A stretch of DNA of 64,000 nt from Oceanobacter sp045430275 (GCA_045430275.1 JAILXU010000007.1:132337-196336), one strand, 5' to 3'; shown: positions 29,102 through 38,701, counted from the first letter of the stretch. Numbers and translations: made by a program. Notes: generated by a model from the sequence alone, not told the origin.

Positions 29102-29462
29102 ACAGGCATGCTGGAAACGGCCATCTCACTTCAAATATGACATTTCGAGCCATCCCAAAAAAATCCCAATAAACAACTGCTCAAAATGTGACCGACTGAA
29201 ATTTTTATTTCAAATTTATGTACATATGGTTTCAGTTATATTTCTAAAATATTTCTTCAGTGTTACAGTGCGCGCCATCAAGAGAGTGTGGTGGAGTGTG
29301 TTGTGGCAGCCTGGCTGACAACAGACCACTAACCGTACGTGGTTGCCGGTGCAGGATTTATTCCCCGGCTAATTCTTCCTGGTTTTCTTGATCTCTCGGA
29401 GCCATCTGGTTTTACCGGACTCCGAATATTTCATCCAACGACGACCCTGGAGATCCACGGCA
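29102..29462 (+). promoter_or_regulatory. AT-rich leader/promoter region of the porin gene
   Basis: 360 bp without a gene. The stretch 29160-29270 is strongly AT-rich and is the likely promoter area, but no single -35/-10 pair could be chosen. A 5' untranslated region of roughly 150-200 bases would follow, ending with TGGAGA ahead of the porin ATG. Confidence 0.4.
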
Positions 29463-30569
29463 ATGAAAGCTTCTTTGCCCGCTCTGTTTTTTGGTACAGC
29501 GACCCTTTTCTCGACCAGCTACGGACACGCCCTGAACATTGACGACGTATCCGTCGATGTGTATGGCCGATTGCACGGAGCCATCAGCTATATGGATTCC
29601 GACATCAATTCCAACGCCGAAGACAATAGCAATGCGCTGTCTAATGGCGATGTCAGCATCTCTTCCAATTCATCCCGCCTGGGTTTCAAGGGCACCCTGC
29701 CCACCGGCATTGATGATCTGGTCGGTATCTTCCAACTGGAACAGACCGTCAATCTCGACGGCCATAACGGCGACACCTTCACCACGCGAGACAGCTTCAT
29801 GGGCGTCCGGGGTCTGGATGACAACAAGAAAGCCCTCTGGGATGTGAAGCTCGGCTACCACTACACCCTTGGCAAGCTGGCCGGTGACCTGTTTATGCTG
29901 CGTGACACCGCCGCTGACCGTCGTGCGATCACGGGCGCAGGGGCTAATTCCGGCAACAAGGCCGACAAGCGTGTTGCCAACATGCTGCTGGGTACCTGGT
30001 ACACCCAAGCGCTGAACGGCAAACTGAAGCTGTCTCTCCAGTACTCTGCTCAGGCACAGCGCAGCAAAGGCACCGTCGATGACAACGAACAAGGCTTAAC
30101 CGCTGCGGGTTTCTCCTGGTCGGGCAAGAATCTGGATGTTCGTGCCGCGCACGACTACTGGAAGAACGGCACCGATGACAACATGCACCTGAGCCGCATT
30201 AACACCCGCTACAAGACCGGCCCATGGGCCGTGATTTTGCTGGCTGAGAATCTGCGCAAGTCTGACGATCTGAATCGCAAGGCCTGGGGCGGACAGATTG
30301 CCTACAAGATCAACAAGACCAAACTGATCGGTAGCGTACTGGTTGCGGATGATTACAAGGGCAGCAAAGACACCGGCGCAGTCATGACGACCATTGGTGC
30401 CGAGCGCAAGTTCTCCAAATCCATGAAAGGCTATGCGCTCTATACCCAGACCCAAAACGACGACAACGCCTCTTATCAGGGCGTCGACGCGGGTATTACG
30501 GATGAACTGAAAACCACCGCAGGACAAACGCCAAAAGCGTTTTCCATGGGTGTTGTGTTGTCATTCTGA
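29463..30569 (+). CDS. Gram-negative porin
   Basis: A 368-residue trimeric-porin-type protein. It has a signal peptide (LPALFFGTATLFSTSYGHA) and a mature start ALNIDDVSVDVYGRLHGAIS, the classic porin first strand. Strands such as RLGFKGTLPTGIDDL follow, and the C-terminus is FSMGVVLSF with terminal Phe. It allows diffusion of small solutes through the outer membrane. ATG 29463 is the first start that gives a proper signal peptide. A hairpin follows directly after the stop. Confidence 0.93.
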   Translation: MKASLPALFFGTATLFSTSYGHALNIDDVSVDVYGRLHGAISYMDSDINSNAEDNSNALSNGDVSISSNSSRLGFKGTLPTGIDDLVGIFQLEQTVNLDGHNGDTFTTRDSFMGVRGLDDNKKALWDVKLGYHYTLGKLAGDLFMLRDTAADRRAITGAGANSGNKADKRVANMLLGTWYTQALNGKLKLSLQYSAQAQRSKGTVDDNEQGLTAAGFSWSGKNLDVRAAHDYWKNGTDDNMHLSRINTRYKTGPWAVILLAENLRKSDDLNRKAWGGQIAYKINKTKLIGSVLVADDYKGSKDTGAVMTTIGAERKFSKSMKGYALYTQTQNDDNASYQGVDAGITDELKTTAGQTPKAFSMGVVLSF

Positions 30570-30578
30570 TAACACGAA

Positions 30579-30600
30579 AGCGACACAGGGACGTGTCGCT
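30579..30600 (+). terminator. stem-loop terminator after the porin gene
   Basis: A perfect 8-bp stem (AGCGACAC / GTGTCGCT) with a six-base loop lies 10 bases after the stop. The sequence beyond it is pyrimidine-rich rather than a pure T-tract. Confidence 0.6.
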
Positions 30601-30757
30601 CCATGCTCTCTTTCCTATTACCTTCACCATTCCCTCTCCATTACCTTCACGACTCCCTTTCTACTCCCTTTCTCACAACTGTTGTACACTCCGCCACCTG
30701 ATCCAACGCCCAATCAGACCGGCGTTACCTCCACTATTTTACCGCTCAGGACTGCTC

Positions 30758-31627
30758 ATGAATTTCGTTCAACGCTTGCTCGCTGCCTCGTTGATGGCAA
30801 CGGTTGCCGTCGCCACTCAAGCCGACACGTTTGTCTTCACCGCCATTCCAGATCAGGATGAAACCCGCTTGCAGCAGCGTTTTGGCAAGGTCGCTGACTA
30901 TCTGTCAAAAGAGCTGGGCGTTGACGTGAAGTACATTCCGGTGAAGTCCTACTCGGCAGCGATCACCGCATTCCGTAACAACCAGGTACAGCTGGCATGG
31001 TTTGGTGGCTTGTCCGGTGTTCAGGCGCGCCGTCTGGTGCCCGACTCAGAAGCGCTGGCTCAAGGTAAGGAAGACCAGTTCTTCAAGACCTACCTGATTG
31101 CGCACCAAAGCGCCAAGGTTAATGCAGCGGATTCTCTGGCGGATATCGCCAATCAGTTGAAGGGCAAGACGTTTACGTTTGGCTCCAAAGGCTCCACCTC
31201 GGGCCGCCTGATGCCAGAATTCTATTTGCGTGAGCAATTCAAGGCCGCGCCATCATCCGTCTTCAAACGGGTCGGCTTTTCGGGCGACCACAGCCGCACC
31301 ATCGCTCAGGTTCAGTCCGGTGCGTGGCAGTTGGGCGCGGTGAACTACAGCGTTTGGGACACTCAACTGGCCGAAGGTAAAATCGACACCAATAAGGTCA
31401 AGGTGATCTGGACTACGCCAACGTACCCGGACTACCAGTGGACAGTTCGCGGTGATGTCGACCAGCGCTTTGGCACGGGCTTCAAGGATCGCATTCGCAA
31501 CGCATTGTTGGGGATGACGGATAAAAACCTGCTGGCCAGCTTCCCGCGTGAATCGTTCGTTCCTGCCAGCAATCAGGACTACGCTCCGATCAAGGACACC
31601 GCCAAAGCCATCGGCCTGATCGACTAA
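30758..31627 (+). CDS. PhnD-like (putative selenate/phosphonate) ABC substrate-binding protein
   Basis: A 289-residue periplasmic binding protein. It has a signal peptide (QRLLAASLMATVAVATQA) and a PhnD-type fold. Blocks FTAIPDQDETRLQQRFGKVA, QLAWFGGLSGVQARRL and SGDHSRTIAQVQSGAW match the branch of PhnD proteins annotated as putative selenate-transporter binding proteins. This is recalled from the family and not proven here. It heads a three-gene importer operon with an ATPase and a fused permease. The true ligand (selenate, phosphonate, phosphite or other oxyanion) cannot be told from sequence. Confidence 0.85.
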   Translation: MNFVQRLLAASLMATVAVATQADTFVFTAIPDQDETRLQQRFGKVADYLSKELGVDVKYIPVKSYSAAITAFRNNQVQLAWFGGLSGVQARRLVPDSEALAQGKEDQFFKTYLIAHQSAKVNAADSLADIANQLKGKTFTFGSKGSTSGRLMPEFYLREQFKAAPSSVFKRVGFSGDHSRTIAQVQSGAWQLGAVNYSVWDTQLAEGKIDTNKVKVIWTTPTYPDYQWTVRGDVDQRFGTGFKDRIRNALLGMTDKNLLASFPRESFVPASNQDYAPIKDTAKAIGLID

Positions 31628-31631
31628 GCCA

Positions 31632-32396
31632 GTGTCTGCCAACCACCCGCCCATCTTTCAGCTGACCGATGCGAGCCTGTCATACGGACAGGTTCAGGTG
31701 CTGGATAACCTTCACCTGTCGATTGACGAAGGGGAAAAGGTCGCCCTGCTCGGGCCTTCCGGTGCTGGTAAATCCAGCCTGCTGAATTTGCTGTATCAAC
31801 AGCGCGCCGAGCAGTGTGCGCTTTGCCCGCAGGACAACGGTCTGGTGGATATTTTGTCGGCTTATCACAATATCTTTATGGGCGGCCTTGAACGCTACTC
31901 GACCACCGCATCGCTGTGGAATCTGGTTCGCCCCCTGAGCCGTGCTCGAAGCCCAATTGAAGCCATCGCGGCGCAACTGGGGTTGCATTCAGAGTTATGG
32001 AAATCGGCTGACCGCCTGTCCGGCGGCCAACGTCAGCGCGTTGCACTGGGGCGGGCATTGTTTCGTCAAAAAGACACGTTTCTCGGCGACGAGCCGGTCT
32101 CTGCACTTGATCCGATTCAGGCCGAAGCCCTACTGCATCATGTGCTACAACAGCACTCTACAGCGGTGGTCTGCCTGCACAGTCCGGCGCTCGCGCTGGC
32201 GCTGTTTGATCGCATCATTGTGATGAAAGCCGGGCGAGTCGAGCTGGATCAACCCGCCCACCAGCTCACACTGGCCAATCTCAAAGCCAGCTACACCGCT
32301 AATGATCACCCAGACGTTTTCTGCAATGCCACGACTTCCAGGCCCTCGATCATCTCCAGCCCGGAAGCCTGCGTCACCGGCAAAATTCAACGCTGA
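31632..32396 (+). CDS. PhnC-like ABC transporter ATP-binding protein
   Basis: A 254-residue ATPase with Walker A LLGPSGAGKSS, signature DRLSGGQRQRVALGRALF and Walker B TFLGDEPVSALDP. It has a shortened helical region with QDNGLVDILSAYHNIFMGGL in place of the usual Q-loop lead, as in PhnC relatives. The start is GTG, four bases after the binding-protein gene. The last 40 residues form a non-conserved tail. It energises import of the ligand bound by the upstream protein. Confidence 0.9.
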   Translation: MSANHPPIFQLTDASLSYGQVQVLDNLHLSIDEGEKVALLGPSGAGKSSLLNLLYQQRAEQCALCPQDNGLVDILSAYHNIFMGGLERYSTTASLWNLVRPLSRARSPIEAIAAQLGLHSELWKSADRLSGGQRQRVALGRALFRQKDTFLGDEPVSALDPIQAEALLHHVLQQHSTAVVCLHSPALALALFDRIIVMKAGRVELDQPAHQLTLANLKASYTANDHPDVFCNATTSRPSIISSPEACVTGKIQR

Positions 32397-32421
32397 TCTC
32401 TTTGATGACACACCTCACCTT

Positions 32422-33939
32422 ATGCTACCTGCTCTGAATCCGGCCCACTCTTTTAGTGTTCAATCTACTGCTCGCCGTCTGACCGGCGTCATTGCCTTAC
32501 TGGTGATCTTGGCCGCTATCGCTTTGCCCTGGGCAGATCTGGAGATTGTGCAGTCCGAGCCATGGCCAGAGCTGAAGCGACTGGGCGAAGGTCTGTTACT
32601 GCCGTATTGGGAGGAACCACTTGTATTATTAGAGTCGCTCGGACAAACCCTCGCATTTGCACTGCTGGCCGTTGCCTTGTCAGCACCCTTGGGGATGGTT
32701 TTGGCACTGGCATTCCATTGGCGATTGATACGCTGGCTTTGCGCCGCTGTCCGTTCCGTGCATGAGTTGTTCTGGGGACTGTTGCTGATGCAGGTGTCTG
32801 GTCTTAGCGCCACCACCGGTCTGCTGGCCATATTGATTCCTTATAGCGGCGTGTTCGCCAAGGTTTTTGCTGAAACCCTGGCACTTCAAGATAAAACACC
32901 CGCGCATTCCATCTCGTTAAAGCCTCGCTTTGCCAACCAACTCGCCTTGTGGAGTTACACCCGCATTCCCCAGGCGTTGCCTGCCTTGCTGAGTTATACC
33001 CGCTATCGGTTTGAGTGTGCGTTGCGATCCAGTGCCATTCTCGGATTTATTGGTCTGCCGACACTCGGTTTTCATCTGGAAACCGCATTCAAGCAAGGGC
33101 TGTACAGCCAGGCCGGAGCACTGCTGTGGGCATTCCTGATTCTGATCGGCACTCTGCGTTATTGGCTCCAGCCACGGCTGATTCCTGTTTATCTGGTGGC
33201 TGCGGTTTGGCTACTGCCAGAAACCATCGGCTTCAGCAATTCTGGCTATTTGTGGCAATTTATCAGCCAGGACATCTGGCCAACGCCGCTTCTGAACGGC
33301 GACCTGACGGGCACGTTCAACTGGGCTACTCGCTTATGGCAGGAGCAAGCCTGGCCAGGGCTGGTTCAAACCGTATTGCTCACCCAACTTGCCCTGTTTC
33401 TGACATTAGTCATCACGCTGATTGTCTATCCAGTCGCCAGTCAGGCGATAGCAGGTCGATTGAACGCCCGTGTGGGACACGTCTTGCTGCTGGTGATGCG
33501 CTCGACACCCGAAATGATGCTGGCGTTTGTGTTTATGCTGCTGTTTGGGCCTTCCGGCTTGCCTGCCGTACTGGCATTGGCGATTCACAACGGAGGTTTG
33601 ATTGGCTATCTGGTTGCACGAAACAGCGATACCGACGAGCGCAACCGCCTTGATGATCCAGCAGGTATTGCTCGTTATGCATACATTGAAACCCCTCGCC
33701 AATTGCCATCACTGCTCGCCTGGCTGTTCTATCGCTGGGAAGTCATGCTGCGGGAAAGTGCCATCATGGGCGTGCTGGGCATCACCACACTGGGCTTTTA
33801 TATTGACTCGGCGTTTGAGGAAATCCGTTATGACCGGGCCTTCTTTCTGATTCTGGTGACCATCGCACTCACCATGCTGGTTGACGGCTGTTCGCGCTGG
33901 CTGCGCAACAAGGCCGGAGTCGAGGGTGCTGGCGGCTAG
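32422..33939 (+). CDS. ABC transporter permease, two fused PhnE-like domains
   Basis: A 505-residue membrane protein with two tandem permease halves, each with an EAA-type cytoplasmic loop. Half 1 (about 60-270) has LALWSYTRIPQALPALLSY and SSAILGFIGLPTLGFHLETA. Half 2 (about 300-500) has ARYAYIETPRQLPSLLAWLF and ESAIMGVLGITTLGFYIDSA. PhnE normally forms a dimer of single domains, so this is a natural fusion. An upstream in-frame ATG at 32302 would overlap the ATPase gene by 95 bases, so ATG 32422 is preferred. Confidence 0.88.
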   Translation: MLPALNPAHSFSVQSTARRLTGVIALLVILAAIALPWADLEIVQSEPWPELKRLGEGLLLPYWEEPLVLLESLGQTLAFALLAVALSAPLGMVLALAFHWRLIRWLCAAVRSVHELFWGLLLMQVSGLSATTGLLAILIPYSGVFAKVFAETLALQDKTPAHSISLKPRFANQLALWSYTRIPQALPALLSYTRYRFECALRSSAILGFIGLPTLGFHLETAFKQGLYSQAGALLWAFLILIGTLRYWLQPRLIPVYLVAAVWLLPETIGFSNSGYLWQFISQDIWPTPLLNGDLTGTFNWATRLWQEQAWPGLVQTVLLTQLALFLTLVITLIVYPVASQAIAGRLNARVGHVLLLVMRSTPEMMLAFVFMLLFGPSGLPAVLALAIHNGGLIGYLVARNSDTDERNRLDDPAGIARYAYIETPRQLPSLLAWLFYRWEVMLRESAIMGVLGITTLGFYIDSAFEEIRYDRAFFLILVTIALTMLVDGCSRWLRNKAGVEGAGG

Positions 33940-33963
33940 CGACTGACCAGCCAGAGAAGGAAT

Positions 33964-34005
33964 AAAAAAGCCATCGATCTTGTGATTAAACAAGCGTCGA
34001 TGGCT
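33964..34005 (-). terminator. terminator downstream of thrH
   Basis: A 9-bp stem (AGCCATCGA / TCGATGGCT) with an inner CTTG/CAAG pair ends in a run of T on the minus strand, 33 bases beyond the thrH stop. The plus side lacks a T-tract, though it may still limit readthrough from the permease gene. Confidence 0.85.
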
Positions 34006-34037
34006 CTTGTGTAACAGCTGCCTGCCAATCGCTGAAC

Positions 34038-34655
34038 TTACAGAGTCAGTTCACGGTTACTGGCTTTGATAAACTCTTTTTTCAGGTCTTCGAACGTGTG
34101 TACTGCCGGGAACTGAGGGAACTCTTCGATCACATTTTGTGGCGCGTGGAACAGGATGCCTGCATCCGCTTCGGCCAGCATGGTGGTGTCGTTGTAGGAA
34201 TCACCCGCCGCAATGGTGCGGTAGTAGATGGTCTGCAACGCGCGGATAGACTGACGCTTTGGATCGGCCTGACGCAGCTTGTAGTCGGTTACGTTGCCCT
34301 CTTCGTCAGTCACCAGACGGTGACAGAACAACGTCGGGAAACCCAACTGACGCATCAGCGGCTGAGAGAATTCGTAGAAAGTATCGGACAAAATGATGAC
34401 CTGAAAACGCTCACGCAGCCAGTCGATGAATTCACGCGCGCCTTCCAGTGGAGACAAGGTCGCAATCACTTCCTGAATATCCTGCAACTTGTAACCGTTG
34501 TCTTTCAACAGACGCAAACGCTGCTGCATCAGCACGTCGTAATCAGGAATATCACGAGTCGTTGCCTTCAGCTCTTCGATTCCGGTTTTATTAGCAAATT
34601 CGATCCAGATTTCCGGGATCAGTACGCCTTCGAGGTCCAGACATGCAATTTCCAT
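34038..34655 (-). CDS. thrH: phosphoserine phosphatase / homoserine phosphotransferase ThrH
   Basis: A 205-residue HAD-superfamily enzyme. Motif I is LDLEGVLIPEIW (about residues 6-17), motif II ILSDTFYEF, and motif IV AAGDSYNDTTML. The Glu in DLEG and the short length separate ThrH from SerB. In Pseudomonas ThrH moves phosphate from phosphoserine to homoserine. GGAG seven bases upstream supports the ATG at 34655, not the upstream in-frame start. Confidence 0.93.
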   Translation of the reverse strand: MEIACLDLEGVLIPEIWIEFANKTGIEELKATTRDIPDYDVLMQQRLRLLKDNGYKLQDIQEVIATLSPLEGAREFIDWLRERFQVIILSDTFYEFSQPLMRQLGFPTLFCHRLVTDEEGNVTDYKLRQADPKRQSIRALQTIYYRTIAAGDSYNDTTMLAEADAGILFHAPQNVIEEFPQFPAVHTFEDLKKEFIKASNRELTL

Positions 34656-34900
34656 GATGACTCCGCCTTGTGGTTTATTCATGATGACAAAATGCGCATC
34701 CGACCAGTCATACCAAGCTGGCCAGACAACGCTGTATAAGATGGCGGTACTCTAGCCAGTCTGTCGAACAGTGACAATCGTTGCTGCCAGAATTCCGGCA
34801 TAAGAACCTGCTTCATTGCTATATATGGCTAAAAATCCGGTCGTTTCATAGCTCGATAGAACAAAAAGATCTTCAAGTATTCTTTATTATTATTTTTTGA

Positions 34901-34921
34901 GCTATCAAACTGCGTGATAGC
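34901..34921 (+). promoter_or_regulatory. small hairpin in the cysH leader
   Basis: A perfect 7-bp inverted repeat (GCTATCA / TGATAGC, seven-base spacer) lies 37 bases upstream of the cysH start, just after an AT-rich promoter-like tract. It could be a regulator site or an mRNA hairpin. No specific regulator is assigned. Confidence 0.3.
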
Positions 34922-34958
34922 ATGCGTTTTAATAATTCCTACAAACCGTGGTTATCGC

Positions 34959-35681
34959 ATGACTGATTTTGCTCAACTCAACCAGGAATACGCAAACCAG
35001 CGTCCCAAGGACCTGATTCGTTATGCTCTGGAACAACACGATCGCATTGCGGTGTCATTCAGTGGCGCTGAGGATGTGGTACTGATTGATATGGCCGTCA
35101 AGATTCGCAAGGATGTCGAGGTCTTCACACTGGATACCGGTCGCTTGCACCCGGAAACGTACCAGTTTATTGAACAGATTCGTAAACACTACGGCATCCA
35201 GATTCAGGTACAAACACCGGATCAAGTCGCCTTGCAGCAATTTGTGAGCGAGAAAGGCCTGTTCAGTTTCTACGAAGACGGCCATAACGAATGTTGTGGC
35301 ATCCGTAAAATTGCTCCCTTGCGAGCCAAGCTGTCAACGCTGGATGCCTGGATCACAGGACAGCGCAAGGATCAAAGTCCGGGAACCCGCAGCAATATTG
35401 ATCTGGCCGAGCAGGATACGGCGTTTCAGGGAGCCAATGGCGCACTGGTGAAGTACAACCCATTGGCCAACTGGAGCTCGCAGCAGGTATGGGAATACAT
35501 CAAGATGTTTGATGTGCCTTACAACAGCCTGCACGAGCGTGGTTTTGTCAGCATTGGCTGCGAGCCATGCACTCGCCCCACTCTTCCTCACCAGCACGAG
35601 CGCGAAGGCCGTTGGTGGTGGGAAGACGCCACTCATAAAGAGTGCGGTTTGCACTCCGGCAATATCATTTCAAAAGGCTGA
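34959..35681 (+). CDS. cysH: assimilatory (phospho)adenylyl-sulfate reductase CysH, Fe-S type
   Basis: Reduces APS (or PAPS) to sulfite in sulfate assimilation. The 240-residue protein has the PP-loop-like AVSFSGAEDVVL and the cysteine pairs HNECCGIRK and GCEPCTRP. These bind a [4Fe-4S] cluster and mark the APS-reductase branch, as in Pseudomonas. The catalytic Cys lies in ATHKECGLHSG near the C-terminus. It faces cysB, the sulfur regulator, across a shared terminator. Confidence 0.95.
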   Translation: MTDFAQLNQEYANQRPKDLIRYALEQHDRIAVSFSGAEDVVLIDMAVKIRKDVEVFTLDTGRLHPETYQFIEQIRKHYGIQIQVQTPDQVALQQFVSEKGLFSFYEDGHNECCGIRKIAPLRAKLSTLDAWITGQRKDQSPGTRSNIDLAEQDTAFQGANGALVKYNPLANWSSQQVWEYIKMFDVPYNSLHERGFVSIGCEPCTRPTLPHQHEREGRWWWEDATHKECGLHSGNIISKG

Positions 35682-35701
35682 ATGCCCAAAGATTGCAGCC
35701 A

Positions 35702-35721
35702 CAGGCCGGACACCCGGCCTG
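35702..35721. terminator. bidirectional stem-loop between cysH and cysB
   Basis: A perfect 8-bp stem (CAGGCCGG / CCGGCCTG) with an ACAC loop lies between the convergent genes. Weak T-rich sequence follows on the plus side. Confidence 0.6.
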
Positions 35722-35749
35722 AATCCACACCTTTTCAGTGCGTCTGAAT

Positions 35750-36724
35750 TTATAACAACGGCAGTTCGACGCCCTCAAACAAGGCTTCCACATCGGCCTT
35801 TGCCGGTGTTTGCAACACCTTGTCGACCACAGGGCGGGTCAGATGAGGGGCAAACGCCGAGATAAAATCGTACATATACCCGCGCAAAAACGTTCCCTTT
35901 CGGAAACCGATCTTGGTGACACTGGATGCAAATAGATGGCTGGCATCAATCGCCACCAGATCTTTATCCAGTTCAGGATCAATCGCCATACTGGCCACGA
36001 TACCAATCCCGACTCCCAGACGTACATACGTTTTGATGACATCCGCATCCGCTGCCGTAAAAGCCACCCGTGGCGTCAGCTCACGGGATTTGAACGCATC
36101 ATCCAGCTTGGAACGGCCCGTAAAACCAAACACGTACGTGACAATCGGATAGTTGGCAATTTGCTCCAGCGTCGGCCTTGGATGATCGGCCAACGGATGA
36201 CCTCGTGGCACCAGAATGCTGCGATTCCAGCGGTAACAAGGCATCATCACCAGATCATTAAAGTGATCCATCCCTTCCGTAGCAATGGCAAAATCAACGC
36301 TGCCATTGGCGGCCATTTCCGCAATCTGGGTTGGTGTTCCCTGATTCATATGCAAGGTCACCTCAGGGTAGCGCTGCATAAAGACCTTGATCACCTCAGG
36401 CAAGGCATAACGCGCTTGAGTGTGGGTCGTTGCAATGCCCAAATCACCGCGCGCTTCATCACTGAACTCCTGTGCAACACGCTTGACGCTCTCGACCTGT
36501 CGCAGAATATCCCCTGTAATCGCCAGAATGGATTCACCCGCCGGAGTGATGCGCGTCAGGTGTTTGCCACTGCGAGAGAAGATCTCAACCCCCAACTCTT
36601 CTTCCAGCATACGAATCTGTTTGCTAATACCAGGCTGAGAGGTAAAAAGCGCCTGAGCCGTTGCCGACACATTCAAGTCATGATGGGCGACTTCCCAGAT
36701 GTACTTCAGTTGCTGCAGCTTCAT
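35750..36724 (-). CDS. cysB: LysR-type transcriptional regulator CysB
   Basis: The master regulator of sulfur assimilation, which responds to N-acetylserine. The 324-residue protein has the CysB N-terminus MKLQQLKYIWEVAHHDLNVS and a winged HTH. The effector domain has GIATTHTQARYALPEVIKVF and FGFTGRSKLDDAF, all characteristic of CysB/Cbl. Length is standard. It sits between cysH and a TSUP exporter gene, both plausible regulon members. Confidence 0.96.
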   Translation of the reverse strand: MKLQQLKYIWEVAHHDLNVSATAQALFTSQPGISKQIRMLEEELGVEIFSRSGKHLTRITPAGESILAITGDILRQVESVKRVAQEFSDEARGDLGIATTHTQARYALPEVIKVFMQRYPEVTLHMNQGTPTQIAEMAANGSVDFAIATEGMDHFNDLVMMPCYRWNRSILVPRGHPLADHPRPTLEQIANYPIVTYVFGFTGRSKLDDAFKSRELTPRVAFTAADADVIKTYVRLGVGIGIVASMAIDPELDKDLVAIDASHLFASSVTKIGFRKGTFLRGYMYDFISAFAPHLTRPVVDKVLQTPAKADVEALFEGVELPLL

Positions 36725-36846
36725 AATCCCTCCGAAACGGATACAGAACGTTATAAAAATATAATCAAATATTCTTTTTAATTATAGAAGACAAGCCCTA
36801 GAGTACAACCCAATTCCTACACTCCAGAATAAGTCGGCCCGTTTTT

Positions 36847-37617
36847 ATGGACTTTTTGCTATACATCATCGCCGGAGCCTCGGTTGGTTTCATCGTCGGG
36901 CTAACTGGCATCGGCGGCGGAGCCTTAATGACGCCCCTGCTTTTACTGTTTGGTTTCCCACCCAATATTGCGATTGGTACTGACCTGATGTATGCCGGTC
37001 TGACCAAGGCGTCTGGTGCGTGGGTTCATCATAAACAGGGCCATGTTAACTGGCATATTCTCAAGTACCTTGCTGCTGGCAGTATAACGGCGAGCCTGAT
37101 CACCGGAGTGGCACTCAGTCACTTCTTTGAATCATCGGAACAATATGGCTACCTGTTAACCACCGTCCTCGGAGCCATGCTGCTGTTTACCGCCATGGCG
37201 ATTATCTTGCGACCCTGGCTACAGCGCTGGTCAAATGGCTTTCTGAATGCGTCCGAAGGCCGACGAATCGCAGTGACAACTCTAACCGGCGTCATACTGG
37301 GCGTACTGGTCACATTATCATCGGTTGGTGCCGGAGCCATCGGTACGGCGCTGTTGATGATTTTGTACCCTGCCTTGCGCTCCACGCACGTTGTCGGTAC
37401 TGATATTGCTCACGCGGTGCCTCTGACCTTGGCAGCAGGGGCCATTCATATGTACCTCGGCAATGTTGACTTTTCATTGCTGGGCGCGTTGCTGATTGGT
37501 TCCATTCCAGCCATTCATGTCGCCAGCCGTCTGGCCAAGCGCATCCCGGAAACCATTCTCCGTAACGCACTGGCCAGCATGCTGTTTGGCCTTGGCATCA
37601 AATACTCGCTGTTTTGA
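36847..37617 (+). CDS. TSUP-family sulfite exporter TauE/SafE-like
   Basis: A 256-residue membrane protein with about eight hydrophobic segments and two TSUP repeats (FIVGLTGIGGGALMTPLLLL and VTLSSVGAGAIGTALLMI). The family exports sulfite, sulfoacetate or related anions. It diverges from cysB by 122 bp and lies near cysH, so a sulfur-compound role is likely. Confidence 0.88.
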   Translation: MDFLLYIIAGASVGFIVGLTGIGGGALMTPLLLLFGFPPNIAIGTDLMYAGLTKASGAWVHHKQGHVNWHILKYLAAGSITASLITGVALSHFFESSEQYGYLLTTVLGAMLLFTAMAIILRPWLQRWSNGFLNASEGRRIAVTTLTGVILGVLVTLSSVGAGAIGTALLMILYPALRSTHVVGTDIAHAVPLTLAAGAIHMYLGNVDFSLLGALLIGSIPAIHVASRLAKRIPETILRNALASMLFGLGIKYSLF

Positions 37618-37638
37618 TCGCGCGGGCCACACACTCGC

Positions 37639-38583
37639 CTACCACAAATCCAGTGTTTGCCCGGCTGCATTTTCGCCGGGCCAGAGCACTTCTCGCCGCC
37701 AGCAGGTTTCCATAATCCAGCGATGAAAACCGGGAACGTCCTGATTCCCGACCGTATGCCAAAACACAAAGGGCTGCTTCCCTTCTTCTTGCCACTGCGT
37801 CAGCTTTCGATGCCATTGCTGCAGCCCCGGTGCATTTTTTTCCCATTGGGAATGACCAATAAAACGCACCACCGGGTGCCGCCCGGTCGCCACAGCATGC
37901 ACCGGCATATTGGGTTTCTTGCGCTTGGCATCCAGAACCGCATCGCTGTTTGAATCATCCATCTGCAAGCCCCGAGAATCAAAAATAACCCGATCCATGG
38001 CGCGATCAGCCAAGCCTCGCAGTAATCGGCGCTCAGTGTCATCTTTCAGAAAGAACGAAAGATGTCGGCATTCCAGTGCGATGCCACCGCCCCAGTTAGC
38101 ACCCAGCTCCCGTTCCACACACCGGGACAATTCATCCAGAAAGCACCACAAGACGGATTCATCAGCTACGGTAAATCGTTCTGGCAACTGCACCATCAGA
38201 ACACCCAGTTTGGCCGTATCCAGATGGGCAATGGCGCGCAGAAAATCACACCATCGTTGCCCTGGCTGTCCTTTCAGTGCCTGAACCGGATCACCCACAT
38301 GCGTCAGGTCTCGAGGCAGCTTGAAGCAAAACCGAAAAGATTCCGGCACCTGTTGCCACCAGTGTGCCAGACGGGCAGCATCGGGTAATCCGTAAAAGGT
38401 CGTATTTCCCTCAACCGAATCAAACACCTGACTGTAATCTTTCAGAGCAGTGGTCGATGCTGAATCCGGCGATAACAGCCCTCCTCGCCACTCGGGTAAA
38501 TACCACATTGGCAACCCCATTCGCGGCAATCCCGGACTATCTGACGGGGTATTGCGCTTCTCAGGTGCAGTTGCATTGATCAT
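37639..38583 (-). CDS. DUF72 domain-containing protein (YecE-like)
   Basis: A 314-residue TIM-barrel DUF72 protein. Motifs FDSVEGNTTFYGLPD and FRFCFKLPRDLTH near residues 53-95 and LECRHLSFF in the middle match YecE-like proteins. The function is unknown. It is convergent with the TSUP gene. The first 20 residues are not conserved, and MGLPMWYLPEW could be the true start. Confidence 0.87.
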   Translation of the reverse strand: MINATAPEKRNTPSDSPGLPRMGLPMWYLPEWRGGLLSPDSASTTALKDYSQVFDSVEGNTTFYGLPDAARLAHWWQQVPESFRFCFKLPRDLTHVGDPVQALKGQPGQRWCDFLRAIAHLDTAKLGVLMVQLPERFTVADESVLWCFLDELSRCVERELGANWGGGIALECRHLSFFLKDDTERRLLRGLADRAMDRVIFDSRGLQMDDSNSDAVLDAKRKKPNMPVHAVATGRHPVVRFIGHSQWEKNAPGLQQWHRKLTQWQEEGKQPFVFWHTVGNQDVPGFHRWIMETCWRREVLWPGENAAGQTLDLW

Positions 38584-38701
38584 TTGTCATAATCCCGGCC
38601 AATCATAGCGGGCCAGTATCCCCGCTTGGGATGGCGGCCTGCAACCGCACGCTTTTTGAGAGTTCAGCCAAACGGCTACCAGAAAAACCTATAGGATCAT
38701 C

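Noticed and set aside
32302..32421. Extended N-terminus of the fused permease
   Set aside because: It would overlap the ATPase gene by 95 bases and adds a polar, low-complexity stretch not expected in a permease.
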